In this document: piece after piece, positions 53,473 to 63,022 of the stretch | Layout of the letters: every line of letters begins with the position of its first letter | Numbering within the stretch: position 1 is the first letter of the stretch | Source: Alicyclobacillus fastidiosus | GTDB taxonomy: Bacteria; Bacillota; Bacilli; Alicyclobacillales; Alicyclobacillaceae | Length of the DNA: 64,000 nt | Assembly: GCF_026651875.1 (NCBI RefSeq) | Contig: NZ_CP104067.1 | Span: 1,426,001 to 1,490,000, forward strand | Reading direction: 5' to 3' | Translations under genes and position numbers: made by a program | Notes under the pieces: model-generated | Seen by the model: only the letters and a program-made list of their open reading frames with translations | Told to the model about the DNA's origin: nothing | Databases searched by the model: none

Positions 53473-53523
53473 TAATTCAAAATTCTTAAAATGTATTGCG
53501 ATGTAAGGGTGTGCGGACGAACT

Positions 53524-53539
53524 GCATGTCCGTACAAAT
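53524..53539. promoter_or_regulatory. AraR operator, downstream copy
   Basis: GCATGTCCGTACAAAT matches 12 of 16 bases. Its centre is 99 bp beyond the centre of the operator at 53425, so the promoter lies between two AraR sites and could be closed by looping. Confidence 0.6.
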
Positions 53540-53596
53540 ATTTAAGGAGAGACGGAGGTCAGGCCTGCGCTTTGGGACGTGGCGGTTCACTTTCCA

Positions 53597-53610
53597 TGTA
53601 AGCACTTTCT
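53597..53610. promoter_or_regulatory. cre-like box in the araB leader
   Basis: TGTAAGCACTTTCT matches 12 of 14 consensus positions. Downstream of the promoter, it would act as a CcpA roadblock, adding catabolite repression to AraR control. Confidence 0.5.
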
Positions 53611-53771
53611 AAAAACCGACTTATTGAATTGTTCTGAGTGTTGATATGAACAAAGCGATGAACGAACGCATGTGAACTTCGGCAAGATAAACATCATTAA
53701 AATGCTCAGTTGAGTGAACAGTGCTCACGTGGATTCGCGCTTGGCGAATCCCGGCTCGCAAGGGGTGGAGA

Positions 53772-55461
53772 ATGGTGGCCTATTCGATTGGCGTTGACTA
53801 TGGTACCGGCTCTGGAAGAGTCGTGTTGTTAAATTTAGATGAGGCCACAGAGGTGGCTGTTGCTGTCATTCCCTATGGACATGGCGTGATCGATACAATT
53901 TTTCCGACGACGGGTGAGAAATTACCTCCTGATTGGGCACTGCAACACCCGATGGACTATTTGGACGTGTTGCATCGTGGCATCCCCGCTGTATTGGCAG
54001 AGACGGGCGTTTCCCCCAGGGACGTGATTGGCATCGGCATCGACTTCACGTCGTGCACGGTGCTCCCCGTAACGCAGACGGGGGAACCTCTTTGCACGAT
54101 GGTGGAGTGGGCAGAGCACCCGCACGCGTGGCCAAAACTGTGGAAGCATCACGCGGCGCAGCCGATTGCAGACAGAATGAACGACCTTGCGCGCGAGCGC
54201 AATGAAGATTTTCTCACCCGGTACGGAGGGCGGATTTCTTCGGAATGGTATTTTCCCAAGTTGATTGAAGTGTTCGAAGATGATCCGGACGTGTACCAGG
54301 CCTGTGACGCGTTTGTCGAGGCGACAGACTGGATCGTCTTACCTGACCGGAAATCTTCGCCGAAATTCGTGTACGGCCGGCTACAAAGCACTCTGGTCAG
54401 AGGACGACGGATTGCCCTCCAAGGACTTCTTTCAAGCCGTAAACGCGGGCTTCGCTCATCCGTTGGAAAAGCTAGGGGACGTATTCTACCCGCTTGGAAC
54501 TAGGGCTGGGCGGTTAAAGGAGAGCGTGGCCGAACAGTTGGGATTGGGCACACACGTGGCGGTCGCGGTAGGCAACGTCGATGCGATGGTGGCCGTACCC
54601 AGTGTCGGTGTGAGCCATCCTGGGTCGTTGGTGATGGTGATGGGGACGTCGATTTGTCACCTGACGGTATCCCACGAGGAAGTCCGCCTGCCAGGGATTA
54701 CTGGAGTCGTCAAAGGCGGTGCACTTCCAGGGTTGTACGCCTATGAGGCCGGGCAAGCGGCCGTCGGTGACATGTTCGAATGGTTTGTGAAAGCTTGCGT
54801 ACCGCAAGGGTATGTGGACGAAGCGTCGCAGCGCGGCGTCTCCATTTATGAAGTGCTGGAAGAAGAGGCGGCGCGCCTGTCCCCAGGTCAAAATGGTCTC
54901 ATCGCCTTCGATTGGTGGAATGGGAACCGCAGTATTCTCGGGGACGCTGATGTGTCAGGCATGATCTTTGGCTTGACGCTCGCTACATCCACTGCCGACG
55001 TGTATCGGGCACTGCTCGAGGCGACGGCGTACGGCACGCGACGCATCATCGACAACTTTACGGAGCACGGGATTGCCATCGATGAATTGGTCGCTTGTGG
55101 TGGGCTCCCCCAAAAGAGCCCGTTACTGATGCAGATCTACGCGGACATTTGCGGTTTGCCAGTGGTCGTACGCGATTCGAGGGAGATCCCCGCGCGGGGC
55201 GCGGCGATGTTTGGGGCGGTTGCGGCCGGTGCAAAGGCGGGCGGATTCGACTCTATCGATTCTGCCAGCGCTGTCCTGGCGGCGCCGATTCAAAGGACAT
55301 ATCAGCCCAATGCCGACGCTCGTGAAGCATACGACCGACTCTATCAGATATATCGAGAACTTCATGAATATTTAGGAGAAAACAACGTAGATTTACTGCA
55401 CCGTCTGAAACAAGTCCGCGTGCGTTCGCTGAACAACGCGTTGCTCAATCAATTGGTATAG
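53772..55461 (+). pseudogene. araB: Ribulokinase, disrupted by a one-base insertion
   Basis: Two frames together make a ribulokinase of about 562 aa (FGGY family, converts L-ribulose to L-ribulose-5-phosphate). Part 1, from ATG 53772 (AGGGG 6 nt upstream), reads VAYSIGVDYGTGSGRVVLL ... EATDWIV; part 2 reads LTGNLRRNSCTAGYKALW ... to 55461 and includes VGNVDAMVAVP and the CGGLPQKSPLLMQIYAD motif near the end. One T too many at 54339-54340 separates the parts; removing it gives DWIVYLTGNLRRN. If real, arabinose could be isomerised but not phosphorylated unless a second kinase exists; if an error, the gene is intact. Confidence 0.85.
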
Positions 55462-55477
55462 CCTGAGAGGACGATGA

Positions 55478-56965
55478 ATGGTGGAGAGGAATAACGTGTT
55501 TTGGTTTGTCACAGGAAGTCAGCATCTGTACGGCCCTGAAACACTCAGTCAAGTGGAGAACCAGTCCCGCGTCATCGCGAACGAACTAGATCAGTGCGAG
55601 TCGATTCCCTTTCCCGTGATCTACAAGCCAGTCGTGACCACCTCCGAGTCGATTCACCGCGTCATGCTGGAGGCGAACGCAGACGAGTCCTGTGCCGGCG
55701 TCATCACCTGGATGCACACGTTTTCGCCCGCAAAAATGTGGATTGCAGGTCTCAATGCGCTCCAGAAACCGCTGTTGCATCTGCATACGCAGTTCAACCG
55801 GGACATCCCGTGGGACGCTATCGACATGGATTTTATGAATCTGAATCAATCGGCGCACGGCGACAGGGAGTACGGTTTTCTGGCCGCCCGCATGGGCGTG
55901 GCACGAAAAGTGGTCGTCGGCCATTGGGCAGACGAGGAGTTGCAGCGACGCGTCGGGGCTTGGACCAGGACAGCCGCCGGGTACGTGGAAGGTCGTCAAC
56001 TCAAAGTGGCCCGCTTTGGCGACAACATGCGTGAGGTTGCCGTTACCGACGGCGATAAGGTGGAGGCACAGGTCCGGTTTGGGTGGTCCGTGAATGGGTT
56101 CGGTGTAGGTGACTTAGCCGAACGTATCCACGACGTCACGAACGGCGACCTCGACGACCTCCTAGCGCTGTACACAGAGACGTACGAGATTTCCACAGAT
56201 GTTCGAAACGACCCGCAGAAATGGGGGGCCATTCGCGAGCAGGGGCGGATCGAATTGGGGATTCGGTCATTCCTCCAATCTGGTGGGTTCGGGGCGTTTA
56301 CGACGACGTTCGAGGACCTGCACGGCATTGAGCAACTCCCAGGCCTTGCCGTCCAGCGCCTGATGGCCGACGGCTATGGTTTTGGTGGGGAAGGCGATTG
56401 GAAGACGGCGGCGTTGACCAGGGTGATGAAGGTGATGGCCGGGATGGAAGGCACCTCGTTTATGGAGGATTATACCTACCACATGGAACCCGGAAACGAG
56501 CTGATCTTAGGCGCGCACATGTTAGAAGTGTGCCCCACAATCGCGCAGTCGCGCCCTCGTATCGAAGTGCATCCGCTCTCGATAGGCGGCAAAAAAGACC
56601 CTGCCCGCCTGGTGTTCGACGGGCGAAGTGGGCCCGCCGTCGTCGCATCGCTGGTCGATCTCGGCACGCGCTTCCGCTTGATCGTCAATGAGGTGGACGC
56701 CGTTACATCACAGAGATCTCTGCCCAAGTTGCCAGTCGCTCGAGTGCTCTGGAAACCACAACCTTCGCTTAGAGATTCGGCAGAAGCTTGGATATATGCG
56801 GGCGGAGCGCACCATACGGTGTTTTCGTACAACGTGACGGCGGAGCAGTTAGTGGACTGGGCCCAGATGACAGGCATCGAGTGTGTCCTCATCAACCGGG
56901 ATACATCGGTTCTCACACTGCGGAATTCACTGGCTGTGAACGAGTACGCCTGGCGCTTGCGTTGA
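55478..56965 (+). CDS. araA: L-arabinose isomerase
   Basis: A 495-aa metal-dependent enzyme interconverting L-arabinose and L-ribulose. It carries [12 protein letters not shown] near the start, [23 protein letters not shown], and [26 protein letters not shown], which contain the Mn-binding Glu/His residues. ATG 55478 follows GAGAGG and lies 16 bp after araB. Confidence 0.95.
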   Translation: MVERNNVFWFVTGSQHLYGPETLSQVENQSRVIANELDQCESIPFPVIYKPVVTTSESIHRVMLEANADESCAGVITWMHTFSPAKMWIAGLNALQKPLLHLHTQFNRDIPWDAIDMDFMNLNQSAHGDREYGFLAARMGVARKVVVGHWADEELQRRVGAWTRTAAGYVEGRQLKVARFGDNMREVAVTDGDKVEAQVRFGWSVNGFGVGDLAERIHDVTNGDLDDLLALYTETYEISTDVRNDPQKWGAIREQGRIELGIRSFLQSGGFGAFTTTFEDLHGIEQLPGLAVQRLMADGYGFGGEGDWKTAALTRVMKVMAGMEGTSFMEDYTYHMEPGNELILGAHMLEVCPTIAQSRPRIEVHPLSIGGKKDPARLVFDGRSGPAVVASLVDLGTRFRLIVNEVDAVTSQRSLPKLPVARVLWKPQPSLRDSAEAWIYAGGAHHTVFSYNVTAEQLVDWAQMTGIECVLINRDTSVLTLRNSLAVNEYAWRLR

Positions 56966-57008
56966 TCGGCGGGGGGCCTTTTCGCGACGGAATTCAGGGG
57001 GGATTCGA

Positions 57009-57698
57009 ATGCTCGTAGAATTGAAGGAACAGGTGTTGGAGGCCAACTTGCAATTGCCGCGGCACGGCTTGGTGAAGTTTACGTGGGGGAATGTGAGCGG
57101 AATCGATAGGGCCAGTGGGCTGTTTGTCATCAAACCGAGTGGCGTTCCATATGAGCAGTTGAAGGTGGACGATTTAGTGGTGGTCGATTTGGAGGGGAAT
57201 GTTGTCGAGGGGGATTTAAACCCTTCCTCCGACACGCCCACGCACCGAGTCCTCTACCAGGCGTTCCCCGAAATCGGGGGGATTGTCCATACGCACTCTC
57301 CATGGGCGACGATTTGGTCACAAGCTGGCCGGTCGATACCGGCCCTGGGAACCACGCACGCGGATTACTTCTATGGAAGTATTCCGTGTACGCGCGAAAT
57401 GACAGACGACGAAATCAACGGGGACTACGAAGTGGAGACGGGCAACGTCATCGTCGAAACCATGCAGCAGTCCGATCCATCCGCGATGCCAGGCGTTCTC
57501 GTCCACAGCCACGCACCGTTCTGTTGGGGCAAAGACGCCATTGACGCTGTGCACAACGCAGTGGTGCTAGAAGAGGTCGCCAAACTCGCGTACCGATCGG
57601 TATCGCTCAACGCGTCCATCGAGGCGATGCAGCCGGCTCTCCTCGACAAACACTACCTTCGTAAACATGGCGTCCACGCGTACTATGGTCAGCGCTAG
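57009..57698 (+). CDS. araD: L-ribulose-5-phosphate 4-epimerase
   Basis: A 229-aa class II aldolase-fold enzyme that converts L-ribulose-5-phosphate to D-xylulose-5-phosphate. Zinc ligands are His94 and His96 in [12 protein letters not shown] and a His in [11 protein letters not shown] (about residue 167). The substrate phosphate is bound by GNVSGID and [10 protein letters not shown]. It follows araA by 43 bp and completes the arabinose pathway. Confidence 0.95.
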   Translation: MLVELKEQVLEANLQLPRHGLVKFTWGNVSGIDRASGLFVIKPSGVPYEQLKVDDLVVVDLEGNVVEGDLNPSSDTPTHRVLYQAFPEIGGIVHTHSPWATIWSQAGRSIPALGTTHADYFYGSIPCTREMTDDEINGDYEVETGNVIVETMQQSDPSAMPGVLVHSHAPFCWGKDAIDAVHNAVVLEEVAKLAYRSVSLNASIEAMQPALLDKHYLRKHGVHAYYGQR

Positions 57699-57775
57699 GG
57701 GACCCCGACACCCGCAGCGCCAGGCAACTGGGCACTGTCGAGGAGTGCGATAAATACGATTGAGGATGTGATGGA

Positions 57776-59734
57776 ATGAACGGGCTTGCAACGACGACCA
57801 TCTCGCTTCACCAAGTTCGCCTAGACGACGGATTTTGGTCAAACTATGCCGATTTGGTCCGGAATACCGTGATCCCTTATCAGTGGGGTGCGCTCAACGA
57901 CGACATCCCGGACGCTGAGCGGAGCTATGCCATTCACAACTTCAAAGTGGCCGCCGGTGAACAGGACGGCGAGTTTGGCGGCATGGTCTTCCAGGATAGT
58001 GACCTTGCCAAGTGGTTGGAGGCTGTGTCCTACAGCCTCGCTACACATAGAGACCCACAGCTAGAGCGTATCGCCGACGAAACCATCTCACTCATTGTCC
58101 GAGCGCAGCAGCCGGATGGGTATCTCAACACGTACTACACCATCAAGGAGCCGTCGAAGCGCTGGACCAACATCTACGAATGTCACGAACTATACTGCGC
58201 GGGGCATATGATAGAAGCCGCTGTCGCCTATTACCAGGCCACAGGAAAGCGCCAATTGCTCGACGCGATGTGTCGGTTTGTGGACTACATTGATGAAGTC
58301 TTTGGTCAGAACCCCAATCAAATCAAAGGCTATCCAGGCCACCAGGAGATTGAATTAGCCCTGGTCAAGCTCTACCAGGTCACAGGTGAACCTAGATATC
58401 TGCGGTTAAGTCAGTACTTCATCGACGAACGAGGGAAAGCTCCGAGCTTTTTTCTCGAGGAATGGGAATCGCGTGGACGCCAATCCCATTGGCATGCGGG
58501 CACCACTGTGAAACCCGACTTGACGTACAATCAAAGCCACCAGCCAGTGCGTGAACAGGATACGGCGGTTGGCCACGCGGTCCGCGCGGTCTACATGTAC
58601 ACGGCGATGGCCGATCTGGCGCGCTTGACAGGAGACGAGGAACTATACCGCGCCTGTCTGCGATTGTGGGAGAATATCACAACCAAGCAAATGTACATTA
58701 CTGGCGGAATTGGATCGACACATCACGGAGAGGCGTTTTCGTATGCATACGATTTGCCGAACGATACGATTTACGCCGAGACGTGTGCCTCTATCGGGCT
58801 GATTTTCTTCGCCCAGCGCATGCTTCAAATAGAAGCGAAAAGCGAGTATGCCGATGTGATCGAGCGGGCCTTGTACAACCTCGTCGTCGGCAGCATGTCC
58901 CTTGATGGAACCTGCTATTTCTACGTAAATCCGCTTGAGGTCGTACCGGAGGCGAGCGCAAAGAGCCCGGAGAAATTTCACGTGAAGGCAGAGCGCCAAA
59001 AGTGGTTTGGTTGTTCGTGTTGCCCGCCAAACGTCGCGCGACTGATTGCCTCCCTCGGTCAATACATTTACGCCGTGAACGAGAACACCGTGTTTACCAA
59101 TCTGTTTATCGGCAGTCACCTGTCTGTCAAGGTGGGGGGCGACGACGTCGAGTTGCATCAGGAATCCAACCTGCCTTGGAGTGGAGAAGTCCGGCTGCAG
59201 GTCGCCTTACAGGCTCCGAAACGGTTCACGTTGGCACTGCGCGTGCCTGCTTGGTGCAACCGCGAGGCACTGTTAAAGGTCAACGGCGTGCCGGTTTCCG
59301 TCGAGGAGCGAGTGGACAACGGGTATGTAAAAATTTACAGAACTTGGTGTGACGAAGATGTGGTCGAGTGGATTCTACCGATGATTCCGGAACTCGTACA
59401 GGCGAATCCGAAAGTCCGTGCCAACGCCGGGAAAGTGGCCATTGTGCGGGGGCCGCTGGTGTATTGCCTGGAACAGGTGGATAACGGGGAGAACCTTGGT
59501 GCAGTTTCTTTAGCGCCTGACGTGAAGCTGGAGGAAAAGTTTAACGCGAATTTATTCGGTGGCATCGTTGAGGTGTACGCGGATGCGTATCGGGACGATG
59601 AACTGTCGTGGGGCAATGCGTTGTATCGTCCGCTCACACAGAATTCGCAGGCAGTTCCTGTTCGGGCCATTCCCTATTACCTGTGGGGGAATCGGGGGCT
59701 CGGAGAAATGCTAGTCTGGATCCGCTGCAGGTAG
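57776..59734 (+). CDS. GH127 beta-L-arabinofuranosidase-like enzyme
   Basis: A 652-aa family 127 (DUF1680) glycoside hydrolase, about the usual length for this family. The (alpha/alpha)6 barrel has YNQSHQPVREQDTAVGHAVRAVY and the Zn-thiolate catalytic site shows Glu in AETCASIGLIFFAQRM and CSCCPPNVARLIASLGQYIY, where one Cys is the nucleophile. These enzymes remove beta-linked arabinofuranose. No signal peptide, so it acts inside the cell. It follows araD and is probably part of the same AraR-controlled operon. Confidence 0.9.
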   Translation: MNGLATTTISLHQVRLDDGFWSNYADLVRNTVIPYQWGALNDDIPDAERSYAIHNFKVAAGEQDGEFGGMVFQDSDLAKWLEAVSYSLATHRDPQLERIADETISLIVRAQQPDGYLNTYYTIKEPSKRWTNIYECHELYCAGHMIEAAVAYYQATGKRQLLDAMCRFVDYIDEVFGQNPNQIKGYPGHQEIELALVKLYQVTGEPRYLRLSQYFIDERGKAPSFFLEEWESRGRQSHWHAGTTVKPDLTYNQSHQPVREQDTAVGHAVRAVYMYTAMADLARLTGDEELYRACLRLWENITTKQMYITGGIGSTHHGEAFSYAYDLPNDTIYAETCASIGLIFFAQRMLQIEAKSEYADVIERALYNLVVGSMSLDGTCYFYVNPLEVVPEASAKSPEKFHVKAERQKWFGCSCCPPNVARLIASLGQYIYAVNENTVFTNLFIGSHLSVKVGGDDVELHQESNLPWSGEVRLQVALQAPKRFTLALRVPAWCNREALLKVNGVPVSVEERVDNGYVKIYRTWCDEDVVEWILPMIPELVQANPKVRANAGKVAIVRGPLVYCLEQVDNGENLGAVSLAPDVKLEEKFNANLFGGIVEVYADAYRDDELSWGNALYRPLTQNSQAVPVRAIPYYLWGNRGLGEMLVWIRCR

Positions 59735-59745
59735 GGGGGACACTG

Positions 59746-60420
59746 GTGAATTCGAAGCGAAATCGTCCGCAGGCGATCATCTTCGATTTGGATGGTACGC
59801 TGTTCCAAACGGAGTCATTGTCTATCCCAGCGTATCACGCGACGTTTGCGCAATTGCGAAGCGAGGGGCTGTTTTCCGGTGAAACGCCCCCAGAGTCGCT
59901 GTTTCTGAACAGTTTGGGGCTACTTTTGGAGGAGATTTGGGTCAGAGTGATGCCTAATTCCTCCCAGGCGACTCGTCATCGGGCTAACGAATTGCTCCTA
60001 AGCTATCAACTTCAATTTCTAGCCGATGGATACGGCGCGATGTATCCGCATGTGACCGAGACGTTAGAACAGTTGCACAAGAGGGGATACCAACTGTTTG
60101 TCGCGAGCAACGGATTGGAGTCGTATGTGAGAAACGTGATCGAACACATGTCGTGCGCGCGCCTGTTCTCTGGATTGTACAGTGCAGGGGAGTTCCAGAC
60201 GGCGTCGAAGGTCGATTTAGTAGGACTCGTGCTCTGCCAGCATCGATTGGCATCGGCGTGGATGTGCGGCGACCGCTATTCGGATATCGAAGCGGGACAG
60301 ATGAACGACCTGCCGACTGTGGGGTGTGACTATGGTGGGTTCGCCGGCGCCGAGGAGTTGCAGGGCGCGGATTTCATCATCCACGCGTTTTCTGACTTGT
60401 TACATCTTCTTGAGTTTTAA
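59746..60420 (+). CDS. HAD-superfamily hydrolase (phosphatase-like)
   Basis: A 224-aa HAD enzyme. Motif I is IIFDLDGTLFQTES (Asp14 and Asp16), motif II VASNG, and motif IV CGDRYSDIEAG. ATG/GTG choice: GTG 59746 with AGGGGG just upstream gives a normal HAD start, while the longer frame from 59608 would run through the end of GH127. In an arabinose operon it may remove toxic sugar phosphates, similar in idea to AraL. Confidence 0.8.
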   Translation: MNSKRNRPQAIIFDLDGTLFQTESLSIPAYHATFAQLRSEGLFSGETPPESLFLNSLGLLLEEIWVRVMPNSSQATRHRANELLLSYQLQFLADGYGAMYPHVTETLEQLHKRGYQLFVASNGLESYVRNVIEHMSCARLFSGLYSAGEFQTASKVDLVGLVLCQHRLASAWMCGDRYSDIEAGQMNDLPTVGCDYGGFAGAEELQGADFIIHAFSDLLHLLEF

Positions 60421-60446
60421 GCAAGCCCTACGAGGAGGAGCGCTCA

Positions 60447-61784
60447 ATGGACATACCGTATGCGCTGCTGGGAAGCAAACAGTCGTGCACGTGTGGGAGA
60501 GACCATCAGGTTCCCATTGAAAAAATCGCGATCGACGAACGGATGTTGGATCACTTGTCCCCGTACCTCCTTGGGGAATCCTTGGAGCGGGTCTTGCTCG
60601 TCGCCGATGCTAATACATATCAGGTCTTTGGCGATCAAGTGTACCAGCACCTTCTGGGTGCAGGGGTGACATGCGGCGTCCACGTGTTCTCGTCGCATCA
60701 CGACTTGCTCCCAGATGAACAGGCGATAGCAGCGGTCCGCCAGAACATCGTGCAATCTGGTGCGAAGGGGGTGCTCGCCGTTGGAAGTGGCGTCATCAAT
60801 GATGTGGCACGATACGCTTCGTATCAGGAAGGAATTCCGTATGTCGTGATCCCCACCGCGCCATCGATGGATGGGTACGCGTCCAGCGTCGCCGCACTGC
60901 AGTTCAACGGCGTGAAGACGACGCTTCCAGCGCACACTCCGAAAGCCATCTTCGTTCAGCCCAAGATCCTTTCCGACGCACCATTTGAATTAATTCAATC
61001 CGGGTTTGGAGATTTGATCGGCAAGACCATCTCACTCCTCGATTGGAAGTTGAGTCACGTCCTGTTTGGTGAATACTTTTGTCCAAAGTCTTACGAGATG
61101 GTCTTGGCGCCTTTACAATATTGTATTGAGCACGCAGCAAAGTTGCGGGAGCGCGATCAAACGAGCACCAAGAATCTGTTCGTCGGCCTCATCAACTCTG
61201 GCATCGCGATGGCGATGATGGGGAATTCGCGCCCGTGCAGTGGAAGTGAGCATCACTGTTCACACTATTGGGATCTCCTTGCTTATCAAGGTGTACGTCC
61301 ACATGCATCGCACGGTCTGCAAGTTGGATACGCCGTACAGTGGATGATCCGCTTTTATCGGGCCCTGACTCAGTTAGCGTCCATCAAGACGCCACTGGCA
61401 CCCGCGTTGACACCCGAACGCGAGGCTCAGATCCGTCAGTTCTACGGCGATGGGGCGGGCGAGATCCTAACCGTGTTTCGAGATAAGGAAAGTTGGCATC
61501 GCGAGCACGACGGCGACTTTCAAACGAGGGACATCTCGCTTGTCTTAAAAGAGCTCGAGCCGGAATTGTCCATGTTGCCATCCGCGGCGAGGGCGCTTCG
61601 GGAAATGGACATTCCGGAGACGGTCGACGTTCTTGGCCTCACCGTTGATACCTTGCGCGAGACCTTTCTTCACGCCAACGAACTTCGATCTCGTTATACA
61701 ATTTTTGATTTTCTAGCGTCACAGGGCGAGTTGCACCGGGCAACCCAAAACATCCTTGAACCACTTGAAGTTGTGAAGAAATGA
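60447..61784 (+). CDS. araM: sn-glycerol-1-phosphate dehydrogenase
   Basis: A 445-aa metal- and NAD(P)H-dependent enzyme of the AraM/EgsA family. Motifs: GSGVINDVARYASYQEGIPYVVIPTAPSMDGYAS near residues 112-145, GDLIGKTISLLDW, and the metal-binding region PCSGSEHHCSHYWDL (about 264-278). AraM makes glycerol-1-phosphate, and its presence in arabinose operons of Bacilli is a known association. ATG 60447 follows GAGGAGG. Confidence 0.9.
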   Translation: MDIPYALLGSKQSCTCGRDHQVPIEKIAIDERMLDHLSPYLLGESLERVLLVADANTYQVFGDQVYQHLLGAGVTCGVHVFSSHHDLLPDEQAIAAVRQNIVQSGAKGVLAVGSGVINDVARYASYQEGIPYVVIPTAPSMDGYASSVAALQFNGVKTTLPAHTPKAIFVQPKILSDAPFELIQSGFGDLIGKTISLLDWKLSHVLFGEYFCPKSYEMVLAPLQYCIEHAAKLRERDQTSTKNLFVGLINSGIAMAMMGNSRPCSGSEHHCSHYWDLLAYQGVRPHASHGLQVGYAVQWMIRFYRALTQLASIKTPLAPALTPEREAQIRQFYGDGAGEILTVFRDKESWHREHDGDFQTRDISLVLKELEPELSMLPSAARALREMDIPETVDVLGLTVDTLRETFLHANELRSRYTIFDFLASQGELHRATQNILEPLEVVKK

Positions 61785-61793
61785 GGGAGCGTC

Positions 61794-62798
61794 GTGATAG
61801 CAAATCGCGTGCGTGAAATGACGTACCACGGCGAGAGGGCAGTTTGTTTACAATACGGTCCATTTCAGGCCATTGTCCTCCCGGACATCGGTGCAAATCT
61901 GATCTCGTTTCGAGATGTGGAACGAGGACTCTCTTTTTTGCGCGAGCCGACGGCCGACGAGATGCCACAGTTCAAGGCATTTCCAACACAACATGGCATC
62001 CCAGTCTTATTTCCTCCGAACCGCTTTGAAGATGGGTCATTTCCCATCGGGGAGTACACGTATCACTTGCCCATCAACGAACCAAACCGGAACAATCACC
62101 TACACGGGTTTCTTCACAGTGTCGCCTGGGATGTCACCGCCACCGGCGAAGGTGACCACGATTCATTCGTCGTCCTCACCTTGGTCGTCGACGAGGGCCA
62201 TCCCGTCTACAACGCGTTTCCGCATCGCTTTCGCATGGACATCGAGTACCGTCTGTCGAGCAGTGGATTGCGGCAAACGGTGAGCGTCGAAAATGAGGGG
62301 ACGTCACCGATGCCTTGTATGCTTGGCTTCCACACCGCTATCAATGTGCCTTTCTCAGCGCGCAGCACGGAGCGAGACTACGTGTTCACCGCGACGGTAG
62401 GAAACCGTTTCGAAATGAGCGAGCGCATGCTGCCGACCGGCAACTATCTCGACCTGACACCGGCGGAGCGGATGATGCAAACGTCCGGAATTAGTCCGTT
62501 CTTTGAGCCAATGGACAATCACTACACCGCACGACCCGAGCAGGGGCGAAATTGCGCGACGGTGACAGATAGGCGTGAAAACATCCGCTTGGTCTACGAT
62601 GTAGGAGTAAAATATCGCCATTGGATGATTTGGAATAACGAGGCGGGTGGTTCATTTTTTTGCCCGGAACCGCAAATCAATGTCGTAAATGCGCCAAACC
62701 TCCATCTCCCCTGCGAAGAGACAGGGCTCGTCGTCCTTGAAGAAGGGGAAACTTGGTCAGAGACGAGCACGTTGTTTGTCGAAGACGTCGTATATTGA
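61794..62798 (+). CDS. Aldose 1-epimerase-family protein (GalM/mutarotase fold)
   Basis: A 334-aa beta-sandwich protein. It has the galactose mutarotase fold pattern: VLPDIGANLISFRDVERG, PVLFPPNRFEDGSF, the catalytic His in NNHLHGFLHSVAWDV, and FCPEPQINVVNAPN with a candidate catalytic Glu. It starts at GTG 61794 with GAGGGAG upstream and is the last gene of the ara operon; it likely speeds anomerisation of arabinose released by the furanosidases. Confidence 0.85.
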   Translation: MIANRVREMTYHGERAVCLQYGPFQAIVLPDIGANLISFRDVERGLSFLREPTADEMPQFKAFPTQHGIPVLFPPNRFEDGSFPIGEYTYHLPINEPNRNNHLHGFLHSVAWDVTATGEGDHDSFVVLTLVVDEGHPVYNAFPHRFRMDIEYRLSSSGLRQTVSVENEGTSPMPCMLGFHTAINVPFSARSTERDYVFTATVGNRFEMSERMLPTGNYLDLTPAERMMQTSGISPFFEPMDNHYTARPEQGRNCATVTDRRENIRLVYDVGVKYRHWMIWNNEAGGSFFCPEPQINVVNAPNLHLPCEETGLVVLEEGETWSETSTLFVEDVVY

Positions 62799-62825
62799 TC
62801 AAATCTATCATTCCCCGGGTACGAC

Positions 62826-62871
62826 CAGGTACGTGAGTGGCGAACGTCGCTTCTTACGTACCTGTTTTTTT
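62826..62871 (+). terminator. Intrinsic terminator of the arabinose operon
   Basis: CAGGTACGTGAG (62826-62837) pairs with CTTACGTACCTG (62853-62864), followed by T7 at 62865-62871. It ends the transcript that begins at about 53480. Confidence 0.93.
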
Positions 62872-63022
62872 GCCTTCGCGCGACTCGATGTCGGACGAGC
62901 AGGGAGCGATTGTGCGGGTCGGTATATTCCAGTACTATGAAAAGTACGACTAGACTTACGGCACGTGCCAGAATGGGCTCGACCTCGCGATAACAGGGCT
63001 ACAGAGAAAAGGGTGGTAGCGT

